Of a stretch of DNA of 40,549 bases, positions 17,221 through 24,844 are shown piece after piece. Source of the DNA: Gemmatimonadota bacterium (GTDB lineage Bacteria > Gemmatimonadota > Gemmatimonadetes > Gemmatimonadales > Gemmatimonadaceae); contig CANIWQ010000011.1 of assembly GCA_947471365.1 (NCBI GenBank), positions 1 through 40,549 on the forward strand. The letters run 5' to 3'. The notes under the pieces were generated by a model, which ran no database searches, was not told where the DNA came from, and was given only the letters and a program-made list of their open reading frames with translations. Made by a program: the position numbers and the translations under genes. How positions within the stretch are numbered: position 1 is the stretch's first letter; the number at the start of each line of letters is the position of its first letter.

Positions 17221-18017
17221 CAGCTCTCCTGCGCTTGCTGGAAGACGCTGAGCGACGCTCCGAGGGCCGCCGTAAAGATCGCATCAGGAACCGCCTGCAC
17301 GCTCAACCCCGTCATCGCTTCGAGCGCGGTGAGTACGCCCGGGAAGTATTCCACCACACCGCCGCACACCACCACGGGCTCGTCAAAACCTCCAATCTCG
17401 ACAATTCGCTCCGCAATCGAATGCATGCACCCGAGGGCGATTTCTTCGCGTGTGGCCCCCTCGCGGAGCCGTTCGAGCACCTCGGAGGCGGAATACACGG
17501 AGCAGTAGCTACTCACGCGAGCGGCCCGATCGCCCGCCGCGGATGCCAACTCCTGGAGCCGCGTGGGACTGACGTCGAGATGTCGGGCGGCGAACATGAG
17601 GAAGCTGCCAAGCCCGACGGCACAGCGGCGTGCACCACGCGCGGCGGTGCGACGGCCTTCGGCGTCCACCGAAATCACGTGCGGATCTCGTCCGCCAATG
17701 TTCACGAGCGTCATGGCATGACCAATGTGCTGAAAGGCACCAAAGGCATGCGACGATGCTTCGGTGATCGTCACGGTGGCTTTGGGCACGCAGTCCATAC
17801 CGAAACCGGTCGCACCAATCCCGGTGAGCTCTTCTTCTTTGCGCTGCGCGTCATCGAGTGCGGCCGCGAGCGCTTCGTACACGCAGGCCTGAAAATATCC
17901 GCGGGTCGCCAGCACCGAGCGGCCAATCACGCGACCGTCCTCCGCCGCGATGATCGCCTTCACGCACTCCGTACCGACATCGATTCCTGCAGCGATGCGC
18001 AGCGCTCGTTCAGCCAT
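17220..18017 (-). CDS. Divergent BadF/BcrD-type ATPase (second module, activase 2)
   Basis: A 265-residue ASKHA ATPase of the same family as the neighbouring activase but more divergent. The bridging-cluster cysteines are kept (Cys132 in RRCAVGLGSF, Cys172 in SSYCSVYSASE) and phosphate-1 reads AGIDVGTECVKAI. The phosphate-2 loop reads NIGGRDPHVI where others have DIGGQDxKxI, and the usual CAxGxG is CAVGLG. It may therefore be the weaker or regulatory half of a heterodimeric ATPase, as BcrA and BcrD are unequal in benzoyl-CoA reductase. It lies 27 bases after the PanE-HgdB fusion and overlaps the HgdB-like gene by one base. Confidence 0.85.
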   Translation of the reverse strand: MAERALRIAAGIDVGTECVKAIIAAEDGRVIGRSVLATRGYFQACVYEALAAALDDAQRKEEELTGIGATGFGMDCVPKATVTITEASSHAFGAFQHIGHAMTLVNIGGRDPHVISVDAEGRRTAARGARRCAVGLGSFLMFAARHLDVSPTRLQELASAAGDRAARVSSYCSVYSASEVLERLREGATREEIALGCMHSIAERIVEIGGFDEPVVVCGGVVEYFPGVLTALEAMTGLSVQAVPDAIFTAALGASLSVFQQAQES

Positions 18018-18044
18018 GAGTCGGCCCCTCCACGCGACCGCGCG

Positions 18045-20345
18045 TCATTGCGCACCAATCCGTTCGGCGCGATGCTCAAGAAAATCGGAAAACTGTTCCT
18101 GCAGTCGTTCGGTCGAAAAGAGCCGCAGATCGTGTGAATCGGCTTCAATCACCAACCCTGGCACCTGCGCGAGATGCTCGGTGCGCGACAACGGCCCATA
18201 CCGTACGTGACTGGTTTCAGGCGTCGTGCGGCAATCGTGATACACCGCTGCGTCCACGGAGTACTGCTCAAATTGCTGGGCGAGGTATGCCGCCCGATAA
18301 TCTTCCGACCGATTGTCAAAGATGCCGGTATATGCGCGGGCCATGCTTTCGAGCGGGTCGACGGGGTCGAGTCCGTTCAACGCAAATTCCGAACAGAAGG
18401 TCGAGGCGACGATCGCGGCTCCCGCTTCCTCAAAGAGTCGGGCCAATGGACGCAACGCACACCAAATAGGTGGTCCGTCCCAGTAGAGGCGATGCGACTC
18501 ATTGGGCACGGCCGACACGCCTTGCACCACACGATCCTCAATCTCCGTCTTGAGTTGCCGGTAGTAGTCCACCGCGTCCGCCGTCCCGCGCAGCAGGATC
18601 ATGGGCGCGACATGAATGAGCGTATCAAAGAAAGTGATCGGAGCCGGCGTGTGGCGCGCGAGCGCGAGAATATCGCCCCACAGCTCAGCCGCCTGCGCCG
18701 AGTACCCCACCACCTCGCCGAGCCGGTCCATATCGAGCGACCGGCCGCTCGCCTCTTCAAGACGCCGCTGCAGTCGCAGGAGCTGGTGTACGGCCGCGTC
18801 GACGTCGATCTGTTCGAGCACGTCCAGCGCTGGCGGCGGATGCACACCCATGACGGGTACGCCATAGTGCGACCCGTAAAACTCAAACCAGCGCACCAGT
18901 TCGTGGCCCGTATTCGTGCTATAGGTGACGATATCGGGACGCGGGACGCCCGCAATGCCGTGCGCATCAGTGAGCGGCGTGGTTCCGGTGAGCAACGCGC
19001 CAATGTCCGTGCGCATTGCGGAGCTCACGAACTGAGAGAATCCGTCAGCGGTCGCGCGCGCGATGTACGGGCCCGCGCGCCGTGAGGCCGCAATCAGCGC
19101 CGCATGATTTTCTGGGAAGTACGGCACAATGTCCATGGCCCGCAGCAGTTCTACCGGACCGAGCCCAGACACGGCCGCTACGAGGCGGGTCGAATCTTCT
19201 GAGGCCGCTGCGAGATCGAGGTAGTACTCGTGCATCAGCTCCTTCAGACGGCGCGTGCTTTCCAGCGGCGGGCCACCGGGCGGCATCCCCGCATCGGCGT
19301 CCCGTGGCGCGGTACGCGCTGGCACGCGCGGAACAGCGCGCAAGCGGGGGCGCGGCGCTTCTTCTTCTGCCGCGCGCGTGCGGTCGAGTCCGAGTTGCTG
19401 CACGATCTCTTGCTTGCGCAGGAACTTCTGCCGCTCGCGGGAATGGATGAACCGCACGAGGGCGGAGTTGTGCGGCACCGAAAGTCCGAGCCGGTCGGCC
19501 TCACGGACAATGGCGCCGTTGAGCGCGTCGATTTCCGTGCGCGTGCCGCGGGCCAGATCCTGCCACATCGACGGGCGATTCTTCCCGAGTGCTTTGAGTG
19601 ATCCAGTCACCGGACGGAAGGGATCTTCTTCGTCCATAATCGGGACGCCGCGCGCGCGCATCACCGACACAATCTCGTTGCACAAGTCGCGCATGAACGC
19701 CATGAGCTGTTCGTCGGCGAGCAGTTCGCGGCAGGTGAGCCCGGTGATTGCGGACGTCGGGTTCACGACAGCGTTGTGCAACAGTTTCTGCCAGAGCGCG
19801 TGATCGACGTTCGGCACCACGTTGGTCTCGAACCCCGCCTTCCGGAACGCGACGGCAATCGCCTCCACTTCCGGCGTCGCCCCGCCCTCCACGGCCGAGA
19901 TCTGAATTGGCTTGATGCCAGCGCGGTAGCGTAACCGCCCCGGCCCTGAATGCTCGATGCTGTGATACGTCACGCCACATAGCACGCGTGATGCGCCCAC
20001 GATCTCGGCGATCGCTTCGGCATTGCCAATGCCATTCTGCAGCGAAAAGAACAGCGTGGCTGGGCTCGTGGCGGCGAGGGCCGCACGCACCGCGTCTTGC
20101 GTCTGGTATGTCTTCGTGGCCACAAACACGAGCTCGAATGGCGCGAGCCCCACGACTGAGGTCACAACGTGAATCGGAATAGTGGTCTCATCCTGCCCCA
20201 CGCGCGTGATGTGCAATCCGGCGGCGGCGAGTAGTTGCGCGCGCGCCTGATTGACTTCGAGCAACGTCACGTCCTCGCCGGAGCGCGAGAGATACGCGCC
20301 CACGAGTCCACCCAGTGCTCCGGCCCCGACGATCAGGATCCGCAT
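18045..20345 (-). CDS. Fusion: ketopantoate reductase-family domain + HgdB/BcrC-like domain
   Basis: A 766-residue two-domain protein. Residues 1-305 are a complete PanE/ApbA-family NADP-dependent 2-oxoacid reductase: GAGALGG (8-14), Asn105 in SLQNGIGN, catalytic-type Lys187 in LWQKLLHNAVVNP, and Glu271 in TEIDALNGAIV. A Pro/Arg/Glu-rich linker (about 325-360) joins it to an HgdB/BcrC-like domain (365-766) similar to the neighbour at 15967-17220. Where that neighbour has cysteines, this domain reads VAAVSGLGP and FVSSAMRTD; only Cys705 in HDCRTTPETS remains. It may thus be a structural partner or bind a different cofactor. ATG 20345 is supported by a strong GGAGGGGA just upstream. An internal ATG at 19286, before the second domain, could yield that domain alone. 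Combining 2-oxoacid reduction with 2-hydroxyacyl-CoA dehydration in one polypeptide is chemically sensible but unproven. Confidence 0.88.
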   Translation of the reverse strand: MRILIVGAGALGGLVGAYLSRSGEDVTLLEVNQARAQLLAAAGLHITRVGQDETTIPIHVVTSVVGLAPFELVFVATKTYQTQDAVRAALAATSPATLFFSLQNGIGNAEAIAEIVGASRVLCGVTYHSIEHSGPGRLRYRAGIKPIQISAVEGGATPEVEAIAVAFRKAGFETNVVPNVDHALWQKLLHNAVVNPTSAITGLTCRELLADEQLMAFMRDLCNEIVSVMRARGVPIMDEEDPFRPVTGSLKALGKNRPSMWQDLARGTRTEIDALNGAIVREADRLGLSVPHNSALVRFIHSRERQKFLRKQEIVQQLGLDRTRAAEEEAPRPRLRAVPRVPARTAPRDADAGMPPGGPPLESTRRLKELMHEYYLDLAAASEDSTRLVAAVSGLGPVELLRAMDIVPYFPENHAALIAASRRAGPYIARATADGFSQFVSSAMRTDIGALLTGTTPLTDAHGIAGVPRPDIVTYSTNTGHELVRWFEFYGSHYGVPVMGVHPPPALDVLEQIDVDAAVHQLLRLQRRLEEASGRSLDMDRLGEVVGYSAQAAELWGDILALARHTPAPITFFDTLIHVAPMILLRGTADAVDYYRQLKTEIEDRVVQGVSAVPNESHRLYWDGPPIWCALRPLARLFEEAGAAIVASTFCSEFALNGLDPVDPLESMARAYTGIFDNRSEDYRAAYLAQQFEQYSVDAAVYHDCRTTPETSHVRYGPLSRTEHLAQVPGLVIEADSHDLRLFSTERLQEQFSDFLEHRAERIGAQ

Positions 20346-20376
20346 CGTCTCCCCTCCGGTCGCGTGAACACGCAAC

Positions 20377-21156
20377 TCACCGGTTCTTCCACGCGGGACG
20401 CCGCTTCTCAAAGAACGACGCAATGCCTTCGCGCACATCCTCGGTGGCCATGAGTTCACTCAAAAACACACGCTCCGCCTCTAGGCGGGCTTCTTCGAAC
20501 GGACGTCCGTTTAACGACTTGGCGAGCCGAACATTCATGCGCATCACCAACGGACTCGCCCGCCGGAGGTCGCTCAGCACCTGCGCCAGCGCCGCTGCCA
20601 ATCCGCCTTCGGCGACCACCCGTGACACCAAGCCCATCGTGTGCATCTCGGCCGCGGAGTACGTGCGACCAGTCGACGTCACCTCAATGGCCCGCGCCAC
20701 CCCAATGCGCGCCGGCAACCACGCCACCCCCACCGGCGCAAAGAAGCCGATTCGTATTTCAGGCTGACCGAAGGTCGAACGCTCGGTGGCGAGGAGCACA
20801 TCGGCCATCATCACCAACTCAAAGCCCGCGCCGAGCGCCGCGCCGTCCACGGCCATCACCATGGGCAGCTCAAGCGCGCCGAACGCGGCAAACAAGCGAC
20901 TGAACCCGGCAATCATCCCCGGCGCTTCTTCCGGCCGGTGATCACCGACGTCGGCGCCCGCCGAGAACGCTCGGCCCGCCGATTCCAGTACCACCGCCTT
21001 CAGCGTTCGGTCGCCCTGCGCCCGCTCCACCGCTTCAGCGAGTTCATGCATCGTCGCCGATCGCAGCACATTCACCGGCGGCACGTCGAGCGTGAGGAAC
21101 GCAACATCGTCGCGCACCTCGTACCGCACCGCTGGGAGAGCCACTGTCTCGGTCAT
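20377..21156 (-). CDS. dch: Cyclohexa-1,5-dienecarbonyl-CoA hydratase (probable)
   Basis: A crotonase-fold protein (259 aa). In this context it most likely adds water to cyclohexa-1,5-diene-1-carbonyl-CoA, the product of benzoyl-CoA reductase, giving 6-hydroxycyclohex-1-ene-1-carbonyl-CoA. Seen are the CoA/oxyanion loop AFSAGADVGDH, GAALGAGFELVMMADV, and FGQPEIRIGFFAPVGVAWLP. The last has the 'GQPEI...PPV...LP' character of Dch rather than the 'GTIPGAGGTQRL' of general enoyl-CoA hydratases. Both glutamates at the usual catalytic positions are present. ATG 21156 is chosen for its GAGAGGAAAG site and the family length. The alternative is a generic enoyl-CoA hydratase. Confidence 0.72.
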   Translation of the reverse strand: MTETVALPAVRYEVRDDVAFLTLDVPPVNVLRSATMHELAEAVERAQGDRTLKAVVLESAGRAFSAGADVGDHRPEEAPGMIAGFSRLFAAFGALELPMVMAVDGAALGAGFELVMMADVLLATERSTFGQPEIRIGFFAPVGVAWLPARIGVARAIEVTSTGRTYSAAEMHTMGLVSRVVAEGGLAAALAQVLSDLRRASPLVMRMNVRLAKSLNGRPFEEARLEAERVFLSELMATEDVREGIASFFEKRRPAWKNR

Positions 21157-21166
21157 TGCTTTCCTC

Positions 21167-21928
21167 TCAGGTGTACTGGCCGCCATCGACCTTGATGACC
21201 TCGCCCGTGACGTACCGAGCGCGATCGGACAACAAGAATGCCACCACCGACGCCACTTCGTCGGGTTCACCGAGGCGACCAAGCGCCGACTCTGCAGAGG
21301 CGCGCTCAAGGACAACCGGTGGCACGATGTCGGTCATCTCGGTGCGAATGAAGCCTGGCGCGACGCAGTTCACGTTCACGCCGCTTGGGCCAAGTTCGCG
21401 CGCCAACGTCTTGGTCAGGCCAATCACACCAGCCTTGGACGCCGCATAGTTGGATTGCCCGAACTTTCCGCGCATCCCATTGATCGAGGCGATCGTGACA
21501 ATACGTCCACCCTGTTGGGCGCGAAACAGCGGCGCCGCGGCTCGGCAATACGCAAAGCACCCCTTCAGGTTCACATCGAGCACCGCATCCCACGCCGCCT
21601 CGGTCATCTTCCACGACACGCCGTCACGCGTAATGCCCGCGTTGCACACGATTCCGTCAAGTTTCCCAAGCGCCGCGACGGCCGCCGCGACCGCCGCTTC
21701 GGCAGCCGCGAAATCCGACACATCCGCTTTCAACGCCACCGCCTTGCGACCCATCGCGCGCAACTCCGCCGCGAGTCGCTCGGCGTCGTCAAAGGCACCG
21801 AGATCTACGAGGGCGACATCGCTCCCCTGCTGAGCGAGTTCGCGAGCGATGGCCGCGCCAATGCCGCGGCCACCGCCAGTCACGAGGGTCGCCTGCCCTG
21901 CGAGATCGCGTTTCATCGTCCGTGTCAT
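21167..21928 (-). CDS. SDR-family 3-hydroxyacyl-CoA/3-oxoacyl reductase
   Basis: A short-chain dehydrogenase/reductase (253 aa), FabG-like. Motifs: TLVTGGGRGIG (cofactor), DVSD, NAGITRDG, Ser148 in TIASINGMRG, and Tyr161/Lys165 in YAASKAG, so the catalytic set is complete. It probably oxidises a 3-hydroxyacyl-CoA (such as 3-hydroxypimelyl-CoA after ring opening) or reduces the 3-oxo form. FabG proper cannot be excluded, but no other fatty-acid synthesis genes are nearby. ATG 21928 overlaps the stop of the ring-cleavage hydrolase gene by four bases (ATGA), so the two are translationally coupled. Confidence 0.85.
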   Translation of the reverse strand: MTRTMKRDLAGQATLVTGGGRGIGAAIARELAQQGSDVALVDLGAFDDAERLAAELRAMGRKAVALKADVSDFAAAEAAVAAAVAALGKLDGIVCNAGITRDGVSWKMTEAAWDAVLDVNLKGCFAYCRAAAPLFRAQQGGRIVTIASINGMRGKFGQSNYAASKAGVIGLTKTLARELGPSGVNVNCVAPGFIRTEMTDIVPPVVLERASAESALGRLGEPDEVASVVAFLLSDRARYVTGEVIKVDGGQYT

Positions 21929-22884
21929 GTGAGTTTGGCGCCGCAACCGCCACAGAAGGTGAACTGCTTCGGGATTCCCTTGGCACCGCAGCCGCCACAC
22001 GTCTGGCTGTACGGCCCCCAGAGGAATTCGCTGCTCGCATGTTCGTCAGCGGCTTTCTTGCGAAGACCCATGAAGTCGATTTTTCGCTTCTCCACAAACG
22101 CCTGCATGCCTTCGTACGGCTCAAGCGTCGTGAAGTGCGTGGAGAGCCAGTCGCGCGCATGACCGACGGTCGCGTGCCACGAAGCTTCCTTCCAGTAGTT
22201 CACCTGCTGCTTGGTGTAACGCGTGCACTCCGGGAATTTCTCGAGGAGCTGTTTCACCAGCGCGTTCACTTCGTCGTCGAGCTGGGCGCGCGGGACGACA
22301 CGATTCACCAACCCCCACTCCAAGGCTTTCGCCGCCGGAATGCGCGGATTGAGGAATAGCATTTCGCGCGCGCGCCGGTCGCCGACGTGAATCGACAGCC
22401 ACTGCGTGGCGCCGCCGCAGGCGACGCTCCCGACGCTCGTGCCAACCTGGCCGAGGTAGGTGTCATCGGCCATCACCGCAAGATCGCAGGCGAGCTGCGT
22501 TTCGTTGCCGCCGCCCACCGCGATGCCATTGAGGCGCGCGATGGTAACCTTCCCACTGCGCAGGATGCTTTCGATGTACTTGGCGAACAGCCCCATGTAC
22601 TTGAAGTAGTCGTGCGGGCTTTGCGTGTACGTGCCTGCATACTCTTTCACATCGCCACCGGTGCAGAACGCTTTATCGCCAGCACCCGTCAGCACAATCA
22701 CACCTACGGTGTCGTCATTCGACGCATCGTCGATGGCCGTGATCAGTTCTTGCAAGGTGGACGTCGTGTAGCAGTTGAAGGACTCGGGGCGATTGATCGT
22801 AATACGCCCCACCCAGTCCTTCTTCTCATACAGGATGTCTTTGAATCCGAAGCTGGAAGCCTCTTTGGAGGCGAAATAATTCAT
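21925..22884 (-). CDS. oah: 6-oxocyclohex-1-ene-1-carbonyl-CoA hydrolase-like, with zinc ribbon
   Basis: A crotonase-fold ring-cleavage hydrolase candidate (319 aa). Oah/BamA adds water to 6-oxocyclohexene-carbonyl-CoA and hydrolyses the ring to 3-hydroxypimelyl-CoA. Family-like segments are NRPESFNCYTT, AGDKAFCTGGDVKEYAG, DYFKYMGLF, IAVGGGNETQLACD, GQVGTSVGSVACGGAT, FPECT and WHATVGHARDWL. It lacks the insertion of roughly 50 residues that, as I recall, characterised Oah proteins carry after the VP strand (here VPRAQLDDEV). It also ends in an added CxxC-x11-CxxC ribbon (Cys296, 299, 311, 314). BadI-like 2-ketocyclohexanecarboxyl-CoA hydrolase is the main alternative. ATG 22884 has GGAGAGGG upstream; ATG 22905 is possible. 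Confidence 0.7.
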   Translation of the reverse strand: MNYFASKEASSFGFKDILYEKKDWVGRITINRPESFNCYTTSTLQELITAIDDASNDDTVGVIVLTGAGDKAFCTGGDVKEYAGTYTQSPHDYFKYMGLFAKYIESILRSGKVTIARLNGIAVGGGNETQLACDLAVMADDTYLGQVGTSVGSVACGGATQWLSIHVGDRRAREMLFLNPRIPAAKALEWGLVNRVVPRAQLDDEVNALVKQLLEKFPECTRYTKQQVNYWKEASWHATVGHARDWLSTHFTTLEPYEGMQAFVEKRKIDFMGLRKKAADEHASSEFLWGPYSQTCGGCGAKGIPKQFTFCGGCGAKLT

Positions 22885-22914
22885 GGCTGGTGCCCTCTCC
22901 GTCATTCCACGTGT

Positions 22915-24144
22915 TCAGCGCATGCTGACTTTCAATACCACCGCGGCGGCGCTGTCGCCTGCGGCACAGCCAGTGAACAGTCCATACCCACCACCGGTCA
23001 TCGCGAGATCTTCGATGAGCTCGATCACCGAACGGAGCCCCGTGGGTCCCTGCGGGTGGCCCCACACGAGCGAACAGCCATGTCGGTTCATCCGCTCTGG
23101 GTCGAGCTTGAGTTCGCGCGAGAGGTACACATCGTTGACCGCGAACGGATTGTGCGACGTCACGCTGCCGAGTTGGGTAGCCGTGATGCCCGCCCGTTCA
23201 AGTGCCTGCGCCGCTGCCGGTACGACGGCCATTGGCATGAACCCCTTCTTCACGCGCGCTTGGCCAACCGAGAGGAGCTGCACATCCACCAAGCCAGCCG
23301 GCGCGATTGCACGGGCGCGATCGCGACCAGCGGTGAGCACCATACCGGCATTGCCGTCGGCGGGATGCGTTTGCGTTCCGAAGGTCACCGATCCGCCTTC
23401 GATCACAGGGCGCAATCCAGCAAGGCCCTGCGCGGTGGTGCCATGGACGCCTTCATCGCCGCTCACGGTCGCGACGACCTTTTTGCCACGAGCATCTTTT
23501 ACTTCGAGCGGCCACGGCATGTAGCGCTTGAGGAATGCACTGTCATCAGCGGTAGCAGTGGCATACTGCGCATACCGCAGGAGCGTCATCTCCTCCTGCT
23601 GCTCGCGCGTGATGCCCGCTTCCTTGGCCACGTTCTCCGCGGTCTGCAACATCGAATTCTTGGCCCACGGATCGTGACCAAAGCTATCGAGCACAAGATT
23701 CTCAGCGTCGCCCGTCCCACCAGGACCGGCGGGGTTCGGGTAGAAAACGTGCGGCCCATTGCTCGTGCGGTCGGCCGCGGCGGCAAGGTACACGGTGGCG
23801 CCACCGGTGCTCAGCTCTTGCGCAGCGGTCGCGAGACAGCGCACCGACGTGGCGCAGGCCTGACTGATCGTTGGGCCGGTCGTGTGGCCGAGGCCGGCCA
23901 AACCAGCGAACCAGGGCGTGCCGTAGAACGAGTACTTGCTCGCTACGGTGATGCCGAGGCAGAGACCGTCGATTGTCGCGGGTTCGATATGGCGCTGCGC
24001 GAGCGCCCGCGCGGTGACTTCTGCGGCGAACGGAATCGGCGGAAGCGTTGCCAAACTTCCCTGCCACGAGCAAAATGGCGTCGACCAATATGCGCCATAG
24101 GGAATGAACACATCGTTGAACTGCACGGTCGTACCCCTCGTCAT
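22915..24144 (-). CDS. Thiolase-family acyl-CoA acetyltransferase
   Basis: A thiolase-superfamily protein (409 aa) that probably performs the thiolytic step in beta-oxidation of the ring-opened C7 dicarboxyl-CoA. Seen are the nucleophile Cys97 in SQACATSVRC, the SHNPFAVND segment, GHPQGPTGLRS with the base His363, and a second reactive Cys393 in TGCAAGDSA. It diverges from classical FadA/PhaA and is nearer to the 'acetyl-CoA acetyltransferase / SCP2-like' branch seen in other aromatic and steroid clusters, so chain-length specificity is open. ATG 24144 is preferred; ATG 24168 would add eight residues. Confidence 0.82.
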   Translation of the reverse strand: MTRGTTVQFNDVFIPYGAYWSTPFCSWQGSLATLPPIPFAAEVTARALAQRHIEPATIDGLCLGITVASKYSFYGTPWFAGLAGLGHTTGPTISQACATSVRCLATAAQELSTGGATVYLAAAADRTSNGPHVFYPNPAGPGGTGDAENLVLDSFGHDPWAKNSMLQTAENVAKEAGITREQQEEMTLLRYAQYATATADDSAFLKRYMPWPLEVKDARGKKVVATVSGDEGVHGTTAQGLAGLRPVIEGGSVTFGTQTHPADGNAGMVLTAGRDRARAIAPAGLVDVQLLSVGQARVKKGFMPMAVVPAAAQALERAGITATQLGSVTSHNPFAVNDVYLSRELKLDPERMNRHGCSLVWGHPQGPTGLRSVIELIEDLAMTGGGYGLFTGCAAGDSAAAVVLKVSMR

Positions 24145-24190
24145 CGGGAATCCCACCGGCGCCGGCATGGAGCCGGTGCACCATCCAGCA

Positions 24191-24844
24191 CTATTTGCCT
24201 CCCTTCCTCCGCTTGAGTCCATGCATGACGAGATCGCGCATTTCTTCGCCGATCTGCGACACGCTCCCGTGACGGGACGGTTCGTACCACATGAAAATCC
24301 AGTTGAGCATGCCAAAGATGAACAGCGTCGCGTGGCGACTCTGCCGCGTTTCTTTCGCGGACGCCTGGCGCGCCTGCATCACATCGGTGACCACGGATGT
24401 CATCAACCGATAGTATTTCCGGCGTATCGCTTCGACGGTGCGGTAATCGTCAACGGAGAGCGACTCAAGCTCGAACGTGCAGGCCTTCAACTCGTTCGTG
24501 TGCTTCGCATAAAACTCCAGGTGTCCCGTCAGCAGCCGCGCAAAGCGTTCGTCTGGCGTTCCGGGGAGTGCGGCGATCACCTGCTGCGACTCGAGCAGCG
24601 CCGAGAACGTCCGGTGTTGCAACTGATACAGCAGGTCTTCTTTGCTCGAGAAATAGTGGTACAAACCCGCCAGACTCGCGTCGATCGCTTTGGCGAGGTC
24701 GCGCATGGTCGTTGCTTCGAATCCTTTCTTCGCGATCAGCGCGGCTGCTTTCATCAGCAGTTCGTCGAGTTTGCGTTGCGTTTTTTCGCGAGCCAGTCGT
24801 GGCCCGGGTGCCGTGGGGGTTCGAGCGCGCTTGATGGGTGTCAT
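24191..24844 (-). CDS. TetR-family transcriptional regulator
   Basis: A 217-residue TetR-type repressor. The N-terminal helix-turn-helix is clear: LLMKAAALIAKKGFEATTMRD, then LAKAIDASLAGLYHYFSSKEDLLYQL. A helical ligand-binding domain follows, with a C-terminal FMWYEPSRHG segment. Such proteins in acyl-CoA catabolic clusters usually bind a CoA thioester as inducer; here a ring or ring-cleavage CoA ester is likely. ATG 24844 overlaps the stop of the molybdenum-enzyme gene by four bases, so it is expressed from within the operon it probably controls. The palindrome at 33293-33308 is the best candidate operator. This differs from BzdR or two-component control in Azoarcus and Geobacter. Confidence 0.9.
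   Translation of the reverse strand: MTPIKRARTPTAPGPRLAREKTQRKLDELLMKAAALIAKKGFEATTMRDLAKAIDASLAGLYHYFSSKEDLLYQLQHRTFSALLESQQVIAALPGTPDERFARLLTGHLEFYAKHTNELKACTFELESLSVDDYRTVEAIRRKYYRLMTSVVTDVMQARQASAKETRQSRHATLFIFGMLNWIFMWYEPSRHGSVSQIGEEMRDLVMHGLKRRKGGK

Noticed and set aside
19240-19400. Possibility that the PanE-HgdB fusion is a frameshift or missing-stop artefact
   Set aside because: Both domains are complete and in frame, the linker has ordinary linker composition, and one strong ribosome-binding site precedes the first domain. It cannot be fully excluded without reads, but nothing in the sequence suggests it.
22387-24216. Long plus-strand open frame opposite oah and the thiolase
   Set aside because: Arg/His-rich translation without motifs, lying opposite two well-supported genes; a mirror frame caused by GC-rich third positions.
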